Of a DNA stretch of 64,000 nucleotides, positions 43,878-54,993 are shown one piece after another. Location: assembly GCA_001931905.2 (NCBI GenBank), contig MSJI02000949.1:24119-88118 (forward strand), given 5' to 3'. Origin of the DNA: Cladosporium sp. IMV 00045. Lineage: Eukaryota > Ascomycota > Dothideomycetes > Cladosporiales > Cladosporiaceae. A program made the translations under genes and the position numbers. Position 1 is the first letter of the stretch, and each line of letters begins with the position of its first letter. The notes below the pieces were generated by a model. That model ran no database searches. It was not told the DNA's origin and saw only the letters and a list, made by a program, of their open reading frames with translations.

Positions 43878-44966
43878 ATGTCTTTGCAAGGACAAGTTGT
43901 TTTCCTGGTGAGCTATTGCTTCAACTGCTGCATATGATACGACATATCCCACATACTAACCTAGAGCGATGACACCAGACCGGAGCCTCAATGGGCATTG
44001 GCGAGGCATGTGCTACTGCATTGGCTGAGCAAGGTGCAAGTGTCGTGCTCGTCTCGAGATCTGAGGTGCGAATGTTCACAATCCCCAGTGGTTTCGCTGC
44101 ACGATACTCACGCAAACGCTAGGATAAACTCGCAGCTCTCCAGAAGAAACTTCAAGCATCCTCAAAAGGAAACAACAAGATCATCTATCGAACAGCCGAT
44201 GTTGGCAATTATGAGTCCATCGACGCCGCCGTCGCCTCGGCCGTGCAAGAACTCGGCAAGATCGATATTCTCATCAACAATGTTCGTCCCCGCCACCACC
44301 AAGCTCCATACCACCAGCTTCAAATCAACCAACTAACACCTCCCAGGCGGGCCTCGCCGTCGAAGCCCCCACACCCTTCCACGGCCTCAAAATCTCCTCC
44401 ATCCAAACCATGAACTCCACCAACGTCTCCGGATACATGTACGCCACCCACTCCGTGCTCAACCGCGCCATGCCGCCCGCCTCAGCACGCGGTACGATTC
44501 TGAACATCACCTCGACCACCGCGCTGGAAGCTCCCCCTTTCCCCGGCGAAGCCGTCTACCACGCCAACAAAGCGTGCCAGGAAGGGTTCACAAATGCGCT
44601 GCGCAACGAATTGTGCGGGACTGATGTGAGAGTGCTTGCGCTCAGGCCGGGCGTGGTGGCGGGGCATTTTCATAAGTTGAGGGTCGGTGGTGATGAGGGT
44701 GCTTATGAGGGGTTTATGGAGGGGTTTGAGTAAGTTTTCCTTTTTTTCAATTTTCTTGCCAATCAGTGGACATGTCGCATGAAGGAGGATGGCTCGCTAA
44801 CGACCTGCGCAGACCTCTCGTCGCGGAAGATGTTGCGAAGAATGCCGTCTGGATGCTGCAGCAGCCGGAGAAGGTGTCGATCAAGGCGTTGGACGTCGTG
44901 CCTTCGGCGCAGAGGAGTTTGAGTGTGTTTGATCGCGAGTGGAGTCAGAGACAGCAGAAGTCGTAG
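43878..44966 (+). CDS. Short-chain dehydrogenase/reductase, copy A
   Basis: Five exons: 43878-43907, 43979-44065, 44123-44281, 44347-44729 and 44813-44966, giving about 270 residues. Classical SDR: cofactor motif TGASMGIG (residues 11-18), NNAG (~91-94, created by splicing exons 3 and 4), catalytic Ser in NITSTTA and YHANK as the YxxxK pair. The C-terminal part (RVLALRPGVVAGHF, PLVAEDVAKNAVWML) resembles NADP-dependent 3-hydroxy acid/serine dehydrogenases such as yeast YMR226C. Intron 3 uses the less common donor GTTCGT. No targeting signal. Every exon has the same length in copy B, so the model is well supported. Confidence 0.88.
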
Positions 44967-45305
44967 GCAGCACATGTCGCTGAGGGAGGAGTGGTTTGCT
45001 TTTGTGCGACTTTATATGTAGTATGTGCAGTCGTTGACCAATCAAGGCCCACCTCGACGCGCTTTCTTCTGCCAGATGCGAGGTGGCAAGCACTACCGTT
45101 TTGAATATTGCGTACGGTGAAGATTCATCGAACTCGATCAAGGAATGATCTCAGCTCTGTTCACTATGAATTATTTGCATTCGACACTTCCATGTTGCAA
45201 CTCTCACTCGGCCCGGTACAGACCTCAAAGGGCTCACGACTCAAGGACAAGGGCCATTGCGATCTATTCCGCTGGTTTTGATCATCATCTGAAGAAGACT
45301 TTATC
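44967..45305. other. Intergenic region between dehydrogenase and small broken gene, copy A
   Basis: About 340 bp with no conserved frame. Confidence 0.5.
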
Positions 45306-45910
45306 ATGTGCCCAGGAAAGGAACGCCTCTACATAGGCCTCCACGCACGATCTGGCAAGGCTAAAATGCCCGGACTTGAAGATACGTAAGAGCCAGACAA
45401 TCCCCACCAACTATTATTTCCAAGAACTAATCGTCCAGATACCTCTGGTCCCTCATCCTCGGTCCAAAAAGCGTATAAATTCCAACAGCAAGGGCAACCA
45501 TCTTCGACGTCAAAGAGAAACTCTCCTCCGTCGATAACCAGCTGCAGACCGCCTGGCAATTCGAAGAAGCCGAGATTTCCATGTCGCCAGAGAAGATGCT
45601 CCTAGCTCGCGTCGCCGTGGCAAAAGTCGTCGACAGAAATCTTCTGCTCACGATTCTCAGATCGACGCCGGTACGGCAGGGGCTTGAAGGGTGGAATTGC
45701 GTTGCTTGGGTCAGGGAGGCTTTGGAGCTGTTGCGTGAGGATGGGAGGGCGCTGGGGACTGCGAAGTTGGAGTGGACGGTGGTGAGGGATGCTGTGATGG
45801 AGTATGTTGGACGGAAGAGGGGAGAGCATCACTTTGATGGTGAGGGTGAGTTTGATCTGTCGAGGGTTGCGACTTGGGATGTGACTGAGGAGAGGGAGAT
45901 TGTGAGTTGA
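45306..45910 (+). pseudogene. Small fungal protein (possibly DUF6914 family), copy A, internal stop
   Basis: Exons 45306-45385 and 45439-45910 join in phase to a frame of about 183 codons. The frame has LYIGLHARSG, WSLILGPK, then LLARVAVAKV, RQGLEGWNCVAWVREALELL and a C-terminal VATWDVTEE. This pattern matches a family of ~150-180 residue fungal proteins of unknown function that I believe is DUF6914. An in-frame TAA at 45476-45478, just after GPKSV, breaks it. No intron of workable size can remove the stop while keeping frame. Copy B has the same TAA. A shorter protein starting at an internal ATG (45581) is possible but would lack the first conserved strand. Confidence 0.5.
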
Positions 45911-46685
45911 ATACCGTTGAGTTTTGTAGTGCAGTTGTTCTTCCTAAACTTCCTTAACGAGATTCTTCTAATATTTTATTATTAGATCTTTATCAGATGC
46001 TTGTATACCATACGCTTTGAGTGTGGTTCAAACCACTTATTTCAACATGTTCAGCTAGAGATATGTAGTGGACGATTAGACATGGCTGGGTTAGGGAGGG
46101 CGAGCCAGAACGGCCCCTTCGATATACGAATGCAGTCCAAAATTATATATCAAAACTTCATGTTGGTAGGGTGAGGAGATACTCAAAAAATTATGAAGCC
46201 ACTGCATGTGTGAAGACTCCATCTTCGTGCATCTACATCCTTCACTTTTATCCTTTCCGAGCTCGGACCCTTCGCACACACAACTCCCGATCTCCCTCTC
46301 TCCACTCCACATGGCCTGCTGCACAACGTCAGAGAGCGCTCGAGTCCTCCCTCTGGCAAACATGCGCAACATTCACCACTCCTGACAACGTCGTCATCAA
46401 AACACATCCCGCCAGCAACCACCGCGCTCAAAGCATGCGCATTTGCTGCCACCGTATCTTGCCGCGCACCGCTGCGCCTGCCGCTCCGCGATGAGTGAAT
46501 GATCCAGAAAATCGCATCCGCCCTGGAACCTTCCGCGCATGTCACACCACGGAATCACAATCCTACAATTACCGTCGCAGCATCCCTTATGAACGTCCTC
46601 TGACGATACCACTATACGGCGGACCCCCCCAATCAATACTTATCCCTACAATCGCTACCCAACCACCTTCCACCAGGTCTGCGTC
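45911..46685. other. Promoter region of the PIN-domain gene, copy A
   Basis: About 775 bp upstream of the PIN-domain start. The last ~500 bases closely match copy B. No coding frame is preserved with confidence. Confidence 0.5.
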
Positions 46686-46866
46686 ATGCAGCGCAACGCT
46701 CGCTCGCGACCCGTCTCGCAGCACGGCAATGCGCCCGTTGCCATGCAGCCGCACCAGAGTCGGAAGATCTTCAACTGTATAGTCGACGACACCGCCCTCG
46801 TCGCTGGCGTGAAGAAGAGCACAAGGAACGGCATCCGGCAGTGGGTGAAGAACGGACAGATCCGGC
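46686..46866 (+). CDS. NMD4: PIN-domain protein (NMD4-like), 5' fragment at the gap, copy A
   Basis: Encodes the first 60 residues (MQRNARSRPVSQHG.. to NGQIR) and then stops at the N gap. It is the same as 49945-50125 of the full gene apart from a few bases. The truncation reflects the contig end. Confidence 0.75.
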
Positions 46867-46886
46867 NNNNNNNNNNNNNNNNNNNN
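46867..46886. other. Assembly gap, 20 N
   Basis: Exactly twenty N, as at 11846-11865. Left of it is exon 1 of the PIN-domain gene. Right of it the sequence starts again upstream of the dehydrogenase. Confidence 0.98.
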
Positions 46887-47071
46887 CGAATTTGGGGAGA
46901 GTTCGTGGTGATGTCAGCGCCTCGTCGGGCTTTGACAGACGGACAATGAAAAGAGTAGAATCCATTTGTCGTAACTACATTTATCCGTGTGTCGAACTTC
47001 AAAAGGAAAGGGAGTCTCTTCGTGTCTAATATTGAGCTTGTGCTATTCATCAGTCAACAAAGTCGACAATC

Positions 47072-48177
47072 ATGTCTTTGCAAGGACAAGTTGTTTTCCT
47101 GGTGAGCTATTGCTTCAACTGCTGCATATGATACGACATATCCCACATACTAACCTAGAGCGATGACACCAGACCGGAGCCTCAATGGGCATTGGCGAGG
47201 CCTGCGCTACTGCATTGGCCGGGCAAGGTGCAAGTGTCGTGCTCGTCTCGAGATCTGAGGTGCGAATGTTCACCATCCCCAGTGGACTCGCTTGAATCAC
47301 TCCTGCACAACACTCACACGGACGCTAGGACAAACTCGCAGCTCTCCAGAAGAAACTCCAAGCATCCTCCAAAGGAGGCAACAAGATCATCTATCGAATA
47401 GCCGATGTTGGCAATTACGAGTCCATCGACGCCGCCGTCGCCTCGGCCGTGCAAGAACTCGGCAAGATTGACATCCTCATCAACAATGTTCGTCCATCCG
47501 TCACCACCGAGCTCCACACCACCAGCTCCAAATCAACCAACTAACACCTGCTCCCAGGCGGGCCTCGCCCTCGAAGCGCCCACGCCCTTCCACGGCCTCA
47601 AAATCTCCTCCATCCAAACCATGAACGCCACCAACGTTTCGGGATACATGTACGCCACCCACTCAGTGCTCAACCGCGCCATGCCCCCCGCCTCAGCGCG
47701 AGGCACGATTCTGAACATCACCTCGACGACCGCGCTGGAAGCTCCCCCCTTCCCTGGTGAAGCCGTCTACCACGCCAACAAGGCGTGTCAGGAAGGGTTC
47801 ACGAACGCGCTGCGCAATGAGTTGTGCGGGACTGATGTGAGAGTGCTGGCGCTCAGGCCGGGCGTGGTGGCGGGGCATTTTCATAAGTTGAGGGTCGGTG
47901 GGGATGAGGGTGCTTATGAGGGGTTTATGGAGGGGTTTGAGTGAGTTTTCCATCTTTTCATTCTTTCTTGCCAATCAGTGGACATGTCGCATGAACGAAA
48001 ATGCTCGCTAACGACCTGCGCAGACCTCTCGTTGCGGAAGACGTTGCGAAGAATGCCGTCTGGATGCTGCAGCAACCGGACAAGGTGTCGATCAAGGCGT
48101 TGGACGTCGTGCCTTCGGCGCAGAGGAGTTTGAGCGTTTTTGATCGCGAGTGGAGCCAGAGACAACAGAAACCGTAG
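47072..48177 (+). CDS. Short-chain dehydrogenase/reductase, copy B
   Basis: Five exons, 47072-47101, 47173-47259, 47329-47487, 47558-47940 and 48024-48177, all of identical length to copy A, giving about 270 residues. TGASMGIG, NNAG and YHANK are all preserved. The differences are conservative (for example Thr to Ile in YRTADVG, Val to Leu in GLAVEAP, Ser to Ala in NSTNVSG). It should have the same activity as copy A, and is probably its allele. Confidence 0.87.
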
Positions 48178-48542
48178 GCAGTACATATCTGTTGATATAG
48201 GACGCAATTGATGTGGACTGTTACGCTTTTGTGCAACTATATATGTAGTGCAATGAATATGTAAACTCGCTGGCCAACCAAGAAAGACCCCGACGAGCTT
48301 TCTGCACCGACTTGGGACACAGCGGGCACCGCTTCTGTGAATATCGATTTTGTCCAAGGTCACTCGAATCCAATCGAGAGTACTTAGGTGTCTCTAATAT
48401 GTTCGATGTTCAGTTGCTTGCAACATCTCTCGGTTGCCATTCTCACTAGAAATAGTAGCGACCTCATCTAGAGACGGCTCGACGACTTAGGGACTGGGCT
48501 CCAAACTCCTGGCTTGGAGAATATTCTAGCCTTAACCTCAAC
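48178..48542. other. Intergenic region after dehydrogenase, copy B
   Basis: About 365 bp, more diverged from copy A than the genes are. No gene seen. Confidence 0.5.
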
Positions 48543-49147
48543 ATGCCTTCAGGGGAATAACGTCTCTATATCGGCCTACACGCACGATCCGGCACGGCTA
48601 AAATGCCCGGACTTGAGGACACGTAAGATTCAGACACTTCTCACGATCGACCAACTTTAACACTCGACCATTCAGATACCACTGGTCTCTCATCCTCGGT
48701 CCAAAAAATGTATAAATTCCAACGGCAAGAGCAACCATCTTCGACGTGAAAGAAAAATTCACCACCGTCGATAACCAGCTGCAATCTGCCTGGCATTTCG
48801 AGGAAGCCGGAATTTCCAGGTCGCCTGAAAGAGTGCTCCTAGCTCGCGTCGTCGTGGCGAAGGCCGTCGACAGAGATCGTCTGCTCACGGTTCTCAGATC
48901 GGTGCCGGTACGGCAAGGGGTTGAAGGGTGGAATTGCGTTGCTTGGGTTAGGGAGGCTTTGGAGCTGTTGCGTGAAGATGGGAGCGTTTTGGGGACCGCG
49001 AAGTTGGAGTGGGCGGTGGTGAGGGATGCTGTGATGGGGTATGTTGGGAGGAAGAAGGGAGCACATCGATTTGCTGGTGAGGGCGGGTTTGATATGTCGA
49101 GGGTTGCGACTTGGGATTCGATTGAGGAGAGGGAACTGGTCCGTTGA
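48543..49147 (+). pseudogene. Small fungal protein (possibly DUF6914 family), copy B, two internal stops
   Basis: Exons 48543-48622 and 48676-49147 correspond to copy A. It carries the same TAA after GPK-x-V (48713-48715) and a second TAA at 48558-48560, five codons after the start, where copy A reads GAA. The rest of the frame is open (LLARVVVAKAV, GWNCVAWVREALELL, SRVATWDSIEE). The downstream part keeps its protein-like composition in both copies. A pseudogene, or a gene translated from an internal start, are the main options. Confidence 0.5.
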
Positions 49148-49944
49148 TTATGCAGGGCATTGTATTGCAGACGATAATGTCAATGTCCCCTGTATTGACG
49201 GAGTATTTGAGCATTCTTTGTCAACGATTTTCTGCTTGGAAGAAAGCTACATCCTTCGAGAATGTATCAAAATGGTCACTATACTCATCCCATCGCTTGA
49301 CAATTCAGCCGTGTTAGAGATAGCAAGGCCTTTGGAATAAGAACAGAACACTCAGAATCCACCAGGTCTGCCTATGTGTACAATACCCAATTAATGACAT
49401 GGTTTCATAACCACTTTTTTAAAATAAAATAAAATAAAATAAATAAATAAAGTAACGAAGCCACTGCATGCTTGAAGACCCCATCCTTGCGCATCTACAT
49501 CCTTCACTTTTATCCTTTCCGAGCTCGGACCCTTCGCACACACAACTCCCGATCTCCCTCTCTCCACTCCACATGGCCTGCTGCACAACGTCAGAGAGCG
49601 CTCGAGTCCTCCCTCTGGGAAACATGCGCAACAACCACGACTCCTAGCGACATCGTCACCAACACACACGCCGCCAGCAGTCACCGCGCTCGAAGCATGC
49701 GCATTTGCTGCCACCGTGTCTTGCCGCGCACCGCTGCGCCTGCCGCTCCACGATGAGTGAATGATCCAGAAAATCGCATCCGCCCTGGAACCTTCCGCGC
49801 ATGTCACACCACGGAATCACAATCCTACAATTACCGTCACAGCATTCCTTATGAACGTCCTCTGACGACAATCTTATACGGCGACACCCAATCAATACTT
49901 ATCCCTACAATCGCTACCCAACCACCTTCCACCAGGTCTGCGTC
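49148..49944. other. Promoter region of the PIN-domain gene
   Basis: About 800 bp. It includes an A/T-rich (AAAAT)n microsatellite at 49421-49451 and then ~490 bases closely matching copy A. No conserved frame is called. Confidence 0.5.
49421..49451. repeat. (AAAAT)n microsatellite, copy B only
   Basis: Four AAAAT units followed by AAAT units. Copy A has only a short A run at the matching place (near 46183-46190). Confidence 0.85.
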
Positions 49945-51342
49945 ATGCAGCGCAACGCTCGCTCGCGACCTGTCTCGCAGCACGGCAATGCGCCCGTTAC
50001 CATGCAGCCGCACCAGAGTCGGAAGATCTTCAACTGTATAGTCGACGACACCGCCCTCGTCGCTGGCGTGAAGAAAAGCACAAGGAACGGCATCCGGCAG
50101 TGGGTGAAGAACGGACAGATCCGGCTCTTTGTGCCACTTCATGGTGAGCATGGACTCGGACAGCAACAGGCAGCAGATTGAATGTGCGCTAATGGAAGTG
50201 AAGCTCTGGAGCAGCTCAGTCGCCAGAAGAGTGCTAATAATCGCCACGGCGAAGACGTGCGCGACACCCTGGACTGGCTGGACGATGCCACCTCGAAGCA
50301 CCCACACATTGTGACCCTGCAAGGCGCCGAAGAGACCTATGAGAATTGGTCCGAGGTCGAACAGTTTGCCGTGCCTCGCAGTCTCTTCTCCGAGGCTGAT
50401 CATGTTGATGTTGAGGAGGATGAACACAGCGTCTCTAACCTGGAAGAGCAAACCGCTCAAAAACTGGTCCTCTCGGAATCCAACTGCAAGGGCTCCATGA
50501 GCTCCCTTGCTTCAGGATCAGCTCAATCAGCCGCACCGTCATCTATGCAGAGTGCCCGTTCTAGCCTCAGCGCTGTTTCTCCGCCCACTTCTCCTGCGAA
50601 ACCTTTGACGAATGCTCCTACGGAACCGGCTTCGAGCGGCAAAGCAGATGCGCAGATTTCCAGTAACGGCAGTGTTGCCGTGCGCCTCCAGCCTCTCTTC
50701 AATTACATCTTGTGGCGCATTCACCAGGAAATTAATCCTGCCGCTGCGCTTGAGACCTTCATCTTCCTCTGTAACGATCCTTCGAAAACGAATGCTGCTA
50801 AGGGCTTTGACATTCGTAGCAAGCGCCTCGAACAACTTCGAGATGTGGTTGGTCGCGAGGACCGCGAGTACCGCAACCGCCTCAGTGTGCTCAGCAAAGA
50901 GGGTCAACAACAACAGACAGCCAACGGGTCCGCGGGCAAGGCTTCAAAGGAGCCAAAGTCTCCACCAACAGCGCCCGCTGCGATGCTCGGACAGCAGAAT
51001 GCAGTCATGGACCCCGACGCTTTCAGCCGTACGGTTCAAACTCCGAAGAAGGGAGCACCAGCCGTTCCCTCCAGTCCTCGTGGATCGCACAACCAGCCCA
51101 GCCGCGGCGCCAATAGAGGCAACTTCCGTGGCAGCCCTCGTGGCAGAGGTGCTTTCCCTAACGCTACTCCTCAAGGACGTGGCGGCTTAGCTAGCCCTAA
51201 CAACAATCGTCGTGGCGGTGCTGCCGCACCCACTGCCCAAATGGATGGCCAGATCGACCCCAACAGTTTCGAACGCCCTCGTGGTGGGTTCACCGGACGT
51301 GGCGCTGGCAACGCTGGCAGAAAGCTCTGGGTTCCGACTTGA
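49945..51342 (+). CDS. NMD4: PIN-domain, RGG-rich protein, NMD4-like
   Basis: Two exons, 49945-50143 and 50204-51342, with a 60 bp intron, giving about 445 residues. Residues ~28-130 look like a PIN nuclease-type fold: FNCIVDDTALVAGVKKSTRN with the first acidic pair, then RLFVPLHALEQLSRQKS across the splice junction, VRDTLDWLDD and VTLQGAEETYENWSEVEQF. Such domains occur in yeast Nmd4, a partner of Upf1 in nonsense-mediated decay, and in related fungal proteins. The middle is Ser/Ala/Pro-rich. The C-terminus is rich in RG/RGG (GNFRGSPRGRGAF, RPRGGFTGRGAG), suggesting RNA binding. The NMD role is inferred from the PIN domain. Confidence 0.72.
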
Positions 51343-52720
51343 TCGATCATGACACTGTGGGTTAAGAAACCCACGGCATGAAAAATTATACGAATCATCG
51401 AGAGGCGATGAGCCACACTCTTGGCTAGCCGAAAGTACCTGCTTAGACGTGGTAGAAATGTGCAAAGGAAATGGCACCTGAAGATTATGGTCCCTGTGAG
51501 AGGATCGTTTGCCAATGCCGGACGACACCTAGAGAAGGGTTTGGTCAACTAAGCGTGCTCATGCTACAACGCACTTGCAGCACGCCCAAGCCGGTGGAGA
51601 TGTGGAGCAATGGAATGAGGTTTGATGAGCCGTATTGGGGGATGAAGCGAGAGTGAACGGTGTAGGCGAACGGTCGCGTCTCCTTTGTCTGGTTTTGATC
51701 CTTCGACTGTCGATCGTTACAGAGCGTTTGACCGATGCTGGTACTTTGCTGTTACCTGCTCCGACCGCAGCTTCCTTGGCGGTTGTGTCTTCACACCGAC
51801 TGCTAACGCTACGGTGAATGACGCAAACGTGTCACCCACAGCTTTTGTACAAGCAAACACAACTTTTGAAGTAGGTTTAGTCCGTATCATTTCTTGCTCT
51901 ACAACGATCACCTGTGCATTCTTCTAGCAGCTTGTCTCCACACAAATCATTCCCTGTGGAGTTTTGATATGATAATCAGCGGCTCATGCGATCGCATAAA
52001 GCTAGTCGAAAGCTATGCCTTTCGAAGTAGCACAACGGCTGAAGGCTTTTTGGGGTATCACAAAAATCCTCCTACGACACAGGCAAGTAACTCGGGAGCA
52101 TTCTTTCCTCAGCCGCTACAAAGCTTGTCTGTGCTTGACATTTTCTATGGAAGAAACTCGATGCCCTGCGCTGGCCCGCCGTGCTTGGCTTGTCTGTCTC
52201 GACACCGCTTTTGCGGCATTCGAACCCTTTGCATCTGCTGGGAGGAAATGCAAGGGCACGGCTGTATTTGTGTGAAACTTTGGAATGTGATTGTAAAACA
52301 GTTTAGCAGCATTCTCATTACGTTTCGTGGCTACACATTGGTCCTCCAAACGTCTCGCCAGGCGCTCAGCCTTGACGTACTGGTGAATGGTGATGCATCG
52401 TTCAGACTTCCAACAGCGAGAACGTGATAGCGATTGGACTTTGTATCGATGCCGTGGGTTTCCCGTAGGAGCTTATGGGTTGCACTTCTCCAATCCTCCA
52501 ATGTTCCTCAACGTTCAGCCGCGATTGGGATGATTTCAGGTTGGTCCTGTTCCCTCGATGGCGATGCTGACCCAATTATAGCCCTCAGAGGTCAAACACT
52601 GGGCTATATAAGAGAGCAACAACGTCCTCAACCCCTTTCTCTGCTCCAAGCACAGACAAGCAAAAGCACCCACCCAGACACTTGCAATCCAGTACGAAAC
52701 CACAATCTCTCTCGTTCAAA
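51343..52720. other. Intergenic region upstream of a secreted-peptide gene
   Basis: About 1.4 kb. Open frames (for example 51894-52427) lack recognisable content. The right end is a promoter with TATATAAG at 52605-52612. Confidence 0.5.
52605..52612 (+). promoter_or_regulatory. TATA box of the secreted-peptide gene
   Basis: TATATAAG lies 116 bp upstream of the ATG at 52721, followed by an A/C-rich leader. The secreted-protein gene at 56766 has the same octamer about 102 bp upstream of its start. Confidence 0.6.
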
Positions 52721-53126
52721 ATGAAGTTCACCTTCAACACCCTCGCCCTCCTCGCGGCACTCACCAGCAACCTCGCCCTTGCCGCCCCGAGCCCTGCAGG
52801 ACACTCTTCGCCCGCGATGTGTGCGGCATCGGCTACCCGGGCTACACGCGGCGCATTGGGAGCCCATGTGCGGCGTCGAATGGGAATCATCAGTTTTGTA
52901 GTTGCGATAGGACGAATATTGTGAGTTGTTCCGGGGAAGAAGAATGATGAGATTGGGTTTAATGATTCTTTGGAGGACTATGGTGGGTCTCTGACGGATT
53001 GAATGATGGCTGACTATCTTGTAGGCCAAGTGTGAAGGTGGTTACTGGGTCGATGGAGCTGATTGCGAGGCTGGTGGCCAGCAGTGCTATGCGAGAGATG
53101 ATGGGGCTAGGGCGGTTTGCGTCTGA
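52721..53126 (+). CDS. Small secreted cysteine-rich peptide gene with a frameshift
   Basis: The first 22 codons encode a clear signal peptide (MKFTFNTLALLAALTSNLALA, then APSPAG). The same frame then gives an unremarkable Arg/Ala-rich stretch. The frame one base over instead gives LFARDVCGIGYPGYTRR, SPCAASNG and QFCSCDRTN, splices from 52920 to 53025, and continues AKCEGGYWVDG, ADCEAGGQQCYARDD to VCV and TGA at 53124-53126. That chain has eight cysteines and a canonical GTGAGT..TAG intron. One missing base near 52795-52805 would explain the split. Either a broken effector-like gene or a base-calling error. No family is assigned. Confidence 0.6.
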
Positions 53127-53685
53127 AGGCTTGAAGTGGCTGGGTGGAAGAGGGCAAGCTGTGCAAACAACGCTACTACGGGGTCACTTCGACATGTTCT
53201 AGGGCAGTGTTCGTTGCTGGCAAGCCTGTTGATGGGGTGTTGGGAGGATGTGGAGGGGCACGCTCGTTTAGTTGGTGGTGGGTTGAAGTGAGAACCAGAA
53301 ACGTTCGTCTTCAAAGTCCGTTTGTCAGGTCATTGTGATTTCATCGTCTCTCAGCCATTATTGCACGATCTCGTGCAATGTGCATCGTGAAGATGAGCTT
53401 ATGTAAGTGAGGTAAAGCACGTGGTAGACGGAGCGGTCCGAAGATGACCCGCCTCCACACTGACGCAGTAGGCGTCGCCGAGGCGCCTTCAGCTGTGCCA
53501 TGTTGCCTGGCTGGATATTACATGTTTGCTACCTTCGTCTCACTCACCAATACACATACAATCTCCCAGAACAAGTCGGCAGCCCAAAACGACCGAAAGT
53601 CAGTCACTACTAGGATTCATCGAGCGATAAAGAGGAGGCTTCCCTGCGTTTGTCGCCTCGCAGCCCGCCCCAGGCAGCTTACAAC
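53127..53685. other. Intergenic region before the SNARE gene
   Basis: About 560 bp with no gene seen. Confidence 0.5.
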
Positions 53686-54480
53686 ATGTCGTCTACTACT
53701 TCACCACACCAGCTACTCCTCCTCGCCGATCACCTCAAGCTCTCGCTATTGGAACGACAGAGAGCGCTTTCCCTAAATCTCGAAGCTGATAAGCAAGATG
53801 CACACATCTCACGCTCTCTGGCCTCGCTACAGGAGGGCCTCGAGGCTCTAGAATCACAACAATCAGACTTGGGCGAGGCGGAAGACTCGAACTCGGACCT
53901 CCCTAAACTTCGAGAACAATACAGTGAACTATACGCACAATTCCATGGCGAAGCACCCCCTTCACCCGAACTGCGACGACCGAACAACCCAGATTTGAGC
54001 GAGGATTTCTCAGCAGCCCAGGAAAGGCCAGGACAAGCGAGGCGAAGCAAGAGCGTACGCTTTCGCGACAATCCGAACGAAGAGGAAGACCCAGCGGAGA
54101 CAGCGAATCGAGCAGCGCTCTTCTCGGATCAGCAGCGATACACGGACGAGCCCGCAGCTCCAGAGCAGGAAGGGCTCTCAAACCAGCAGATACACGATTA
54201 CCACAAGACAGTGATACGGGACCAAGACGAGCAACTCCACACCCTCGGCCAGAGTATTGGCCGGCAGCGCGTGCTCGGCATACAGATGGGCAACGAGATG
54301 GACGAGCAGAACGAGCTCCTGACGGATGTGGAGAGCGGCGTGGACAGGCATCAGAGCACGCTTGACCGGGCGAGGAAGAATCTGGGACACGTGGCGAGGA
54401 AGAGTAAGGGGAATTGGAGCTGGATCACAATCGCCATTCTGATTTGTGTTCTGGTTCTGTTGATAATTATCTTGAAGTAG
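53686..54480 (+). CDS. SYN8: Qc-SNARE, Syn8/syntaxin-8 type
   Basis: A single exon of about 264 residues. I chose MSSTTSPHQ as start; the frame extends 12 codons upstream but the extension is not conserved in style. A helical N-terminal region (LADHLKLSLLERQRALSL) is followed by a charged linker. The SNARE motif spans ~165-235 (HDYHKTVIRDQDEQLHTLGQ, SIGRQRVLGIQMGNEMDEQN, LLTDVESGVDRHQSTL), with Gln in GIQMGNE at the central layer. A C-terminal anchor follows (WSWITIAILICVLVLLIIIL). Yeast Syn8 acts in endosomal fusion. Confidence 0.87.
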   Translation: MSSTTSPHQLLLLADHLKLSLLERQRALSLNLEADKQDAHISRSLASLQEGLEALESQQSDLGEAEDSNSDLPKLREQYSELYAQFHGEAPPSPELRRPNNPDLSEDFSAAQERPGQARRSKSVRFRDNPNEEEDPAETANRAALFSDQQRYTDEPAAPEQEGLSNQQIHDYHKTVIRDQDEQLHTLGQSIGRQRVLGIQMGNEMDEQNELLTDVESGVDRHQSTLDRARKNLGHVARKSKGNWSWITIAILICVLVLLIIILK

Positions 54481-54993
54481 GCGAGGGTTATGTTTGGGTA
54501 TGCGCACCCTTTTCATGTTTGTATAGAGATATCCATGGCGTTTTTGGAGGCTACAGCACTTCTTGTACGTAAATACACTCTTTTAGATGTGATATCTAGC
54601 CTACCTGCTTATCAATATGCCTGCTTCTTTTCATTGCTATGTTGGCATCACTGAACAGGTCTCACCGGAATTTCAGGTCTCCGCAGTTTTGTATAAAACA
54701 GTGCCTCCTTCATGCTTCCGCCAACACGATCTCAACAGTCAGCAGCAGAATCGCCTTGACACCGAAATTAGCGACGATAGCGATTCTGATACGCATGAAT
54801 GATTGATGGGCCGAATGTCCGAGCTCGGTAAAACAAGATTACCCCCGCCTTTGCAAATGACATCAAAAAACACGACCTTCAAGTCCTTATCCTTGCATGC
54901 AATCTCGTCGTGCTTGTGCCTAGCCATCCTTACCGCTGCATCGGTTCGATAACACTATAGTCTAGGAGAATTGACTCGCCAATACTCCTCACC
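54481..54993. other. Intergenic region between SNARE and second dehydrogenase
   Basis: About 510 bp with no gene recognised. Confidence 0.5.

Larger units (their letters stand above)
43695..46866. repeat. 3.2 kb duplicated unit, copy A
   Basis: Recurs in the same orientation at 46887-50125. It begins upstream of the dehydrogenase and ends exactly at the second N gap, inside the first exon of the PIN-domain gene. It shows the same contig-end overlap pattern as the 10 kb unit. Confidence 0.9.
46887..50125. repeat. 3.2 kb duplicated unit, copy B
   Basis: Counterpart of 43695-46866, about 67 bp longer because of indels. These include a pentanucleotide (AAAAT)n run at 49421-49451 that copy A lacks. 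It continues without interruption into the complete PIN-domain gene. Confidence 0.9.
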
